Of a DNA stretch of 43,386 nucleotides, positions 41,884-43,386 are shown in pieces. The notes below the pieces were generated by a model, which had not been told where the DNA came from, made no database searches, and saw only the letters and a list, made by a program, of their open reading frames with translations. Each line of letters begins with the position of its first letter. Position 1 is the stretch's first letter. The position numbers were made by a program, and so were the translations under genes. The stretch comes from Lachnospiraceae bacterium (GTDB lineage: Bacteria > Bacillota > Clostridia > Lachnospirales > Lachnospiraceae), in assembly GCA_009911195.1 (NCBI GenBank), contig QXWV01000043.1, forward strand, positions 1 to 43,386. Direction: 5' to 3'.

Positions 41884-42804
41884 ATGGTTATTAAAATGGA
41901 GTTTTGCTTTCAGGTTACGGAGGAGTGGGAAGAAGAACGGATTGATAAAGCTTTGTATGGGCTTATGGATTCGCTGTCCCGCTCTTATATCCAAAAATTA
42001 TTAAAAAATGAGCAAATTATGGTAAATCAGGAAAAAGTGAAAGCAAATTACCGTTTAAAGTGCGAGGATGAAATTAGGCTTGTGCTTCCTCCGGCAATAG
42101 AACCCGATATTTTGCCGGAAGATATTCCTTTAGATATTCTATATGAGGATGACGATGTGCTTGTAGTGAATAAGCCGAAAGGGATGGTAGTCCATCCTGC
42201 CGCCGGACATTACAGCGGCACATTAGTCAACGCTATTATGTATCACTGCCAAGGGAATCTATCGGGGATAAATGGCGTGCTGCGGCCCGGGATTGTGCAC
42301 CGCATTGATAAAGATACAACGGGTTCTATCCTTGTCTGTAAAAACGATTTTTCTCATAACGGCATTGCATCTCAACTGAAAAGCCACTCTATTACGCGTA
42401 AATACCATGCTATCTGTTATGGAGCCTTGAAGGAGGAGGAAGGAACTATAAATGCCCCTATTGGAAGGCATCCCAAAGACAGGAAAAGGATGGCTGTCAA
42501 CGAAAAGAATGGAAAGATGGCGGTTACCCATTATAAGGTATTGCAAAGGTTTCCCGGATTTACTTATGTGGAATGCAGCCTGGAAACAGGGCGGACTCAT
42601 CAAATAAGGGTTCATCTGTCCAGTATAGGACACCCTTTGCTGGGGGATGAAGTCTATGCCGGAGGAAGGAAATCCTCTTTCCGGTTGGAAGGGCAATGTC
42701 TTCACGCCAAAATTCTTGGTTTTATACATCCCCACAAGGGTCTATATATTGAAACGGATGCCCCATTGCCGGAATACTTTAATCATTTACTGAATATTTT
42801 ATGA
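41884..42804 (+). CDS. RluD-family 23S rRNA pseudouridine synthase
   Basis: A 306-residue pseudouridine synthase: an N-terminal S4 RNA-binding domain (about 15-70: RIDKALYGLMDSLSRSYIQKLLKNEQIMVN), then the catalytic domain with motif I NKPKGMVVHPA, motif II HRIDKDTTG (catalytic Asp, about 141) and motif III RTHQIRVHLSSIGHPLLGD. RluA and RluD subfamilies cannot be separated with certainty, but the S4 domain favours RluD. In many Firmicutes lspA lies just upstream; here it is absent. An alternative start at 41896 is possible. Confidence 0.92.
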   Translation: MVIKMEFCFQVTEEWEEERIDKALYGLMDSLSRSYIQKLLKNEQIMVNQEKVKANYRLKCEDEIRLVLPPAIEPDILPEDIPLDILYEDDDVLVVNKPKGMVVHPAAGHYSGTLVNAIMYHCQGNLSGINGVLRPGIVHRIDKDTTGSILVCKNDFSHNGIASQLKSHSITRKYHAICYGALKEEEGTINAPIGRHPKDRKRMAVNEKNGKMAVTHYKVLQRFPGFTYVECSLETGRTHQIRVHLSSIGHPLLGDEVYAGGRKSSFRLEGQCLHAKILGFIHPHKGLYIETDAPLPEYFNHLLNIL

Positions 42805-42844
42805 TTATTATATAAATTGATTATAATATATATGCTATCTTTTG

Positions 42845-42873
42845 TTGAATTTTCAGAGCAAATTATATATAAT
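42845..42873 (+). promoter_or_regulatory. Promoter for the cytidylate-kinase-like gene
   Basis: TTGAAT (42845-42850), 17 bases, TATAAT (42868-42873), 55 bases before the start codon. Confidence 0.7.
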
Positions 42874-42928
42874 ATGTATATAACATGAAAGCAGTAAAGT
42901 AAATGAAAAATGTAGAGGAGGGTTCACT

Positions 42929-43386
42929 ATGAATACTGTGATTACGATTGGCCGCCAATTTGGTTCTGCGGGAAGGGAAATCGGGGAGAAAGTAGCGGCC
43001 TATTTTGGGATTAAGTGTTACAATAAGGAACTTTTAACTAGAGCAGCAAAGGAAAGTGGATTTTGTGAAGAAATGATTCAAAACCACGATGAACGGCCTA
43101 CTAATTCCTTTCTTTATAATCTGGTAATGGATACTTATTCTTTTGGCTATAACGCATCTTCTTTCGTAGATATGCCCATCAGCCATAAAGTTTTTTTAGC
43201 CCAGTTTGATACCATTAAAAAAATAGCGGATGAAGGCCCTTGCGTCATTGTAGGACGCTGTGCAGATTATGCATTGAATGAATACCGTAATTGTGTTCAT
43301 CTTTTTATTTATGGGGATATTGATACAAAAATAAGGCGTATTATGAAAAGGTATGATTTGACGGAAGCTAAAGCCAAGGATATGAT
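42929..43386 (+). CDS. Cytidylate kinase-like family protein, 5' part
   Basis: The gene runs off the window; 152 residues are visible. It begins MNTVITIGRQFGSAGREIGEKVA, where the P-loop-like GRQFGSAGREI is the hallmark of the cytidylate kinase-like (Cytidylate_kin2) family. A later segment, GPCVIVGRCADYAL, and RIMKRYDLTEAKAKDM agree with it. It resembles CMP kinase but its substrate is not known. GAGGAGGG lies about six bases before the ATG, and a good promoter is at 42845-42873. Confidence 0.88.
   Translation, partial: MNTVITIGRQFGSAGREIGEKVAAYFGIKCYNKELLTRAAKESGFCEEMIQNHDERPTNSFLYNLVMDTYSFGYNASSFVDMPISHKVFLAQFDTIKKIADEGPCVIVGRCADYALNEYRNCVHLFIYGDIDTKIRRIMKRYDLTEAKAKDM

Overview
The window looks like a chromosomal segment of an anaerobic, spore-forming Clostridia member, most likely Lachnospiraceae. 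Reasons: a cotJABC spore-coat operon, a clostridial-type monomeric [FeFe] hydrogenase, a mreBCD/PBP2/minCDE/rodA/mgsA block, strong AGGAGG-type ribosome binding sites, frequent TTG starts and a low-to-moderate GC chromosome. Family-level placement is inference; I cannot name the species.

Layout. (1) About 1-3500 is the right end of an integrative element, visibly richer in GC than the rest: the 3' part of a replication initiator carrying iteron-like DNA repeats, a DnaC-like loader ATPase, a TnpW-type small protein and a large serine recombinase with an in-frame triplication. The element abuts a 5'-truncated FMN-binding protein gene (3509-3892), which looks like the interrupted target. (2) 3900-5150, minus strand: cotJA-cotJB-cotJC with a mother-cell sigma-like promoter and a bidirectional hairpin terminator. 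(3) 5173-12641, plus strand: feoAB ferrous iron uptake, [FeFe] hydrogenase, gltX and a UvrD-like helicase whose 3' end overlaps a convergent DUF1292 gene. (4) 13000-15970: a GH13 glycogen-debranching-like protein that has lost its catalytic residues, a DUF5662 protein, and a tiny Cys/Asp/Arg-rich protein with its own sporulation-type promoter. (5) 16000-26500: trpS, a nuclease-like unknown, miaB, mutS-mutL-miaA and a methionine-gamma-lyase-like PLP enzyme. (6) 26656-37147: cell shape and division block radC-mreBCD-mrdA-minCDE-rodA-mgsA-D,D-carboxypeptidase. minC carries a one-base frameshift near its start. (7) 37151-40571: P-loop unknown, HlyD-like membrane protein, YggS, SepF. (8) 40600-end: aroB, RluD-family pseudouridine synthase and the start of a cytidylate-kinase-like gene cut by the window edge.

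Together, blocks 6 and 7 hold much of the elongasome (MreBCD, PBP2, RodA), division-site placement (MinCDE) and Z-ring anchoring (SepF). The coat genes and the two CATAnnnTA promoters show that the host sporulates. Iron uptake next to an iron-rich hydrogenase fits a fermentative anaerobe. I see no tRNA, rRNA, CRISPR array, or convincing riboswitch or T-box. No gene-free stretch exceeds 300 bases; the longest is 12883-13165, which holds two divergent promoters.

The most interesting signals are the out-of-frame iterons inside the rep gene, the pseudo-GH13 protein, the minC frameshift, the recombinase triplication, the sporulation-type promoter on the Cys-rich mini-gene, and the roughly 245-residue insert inside PBP2.
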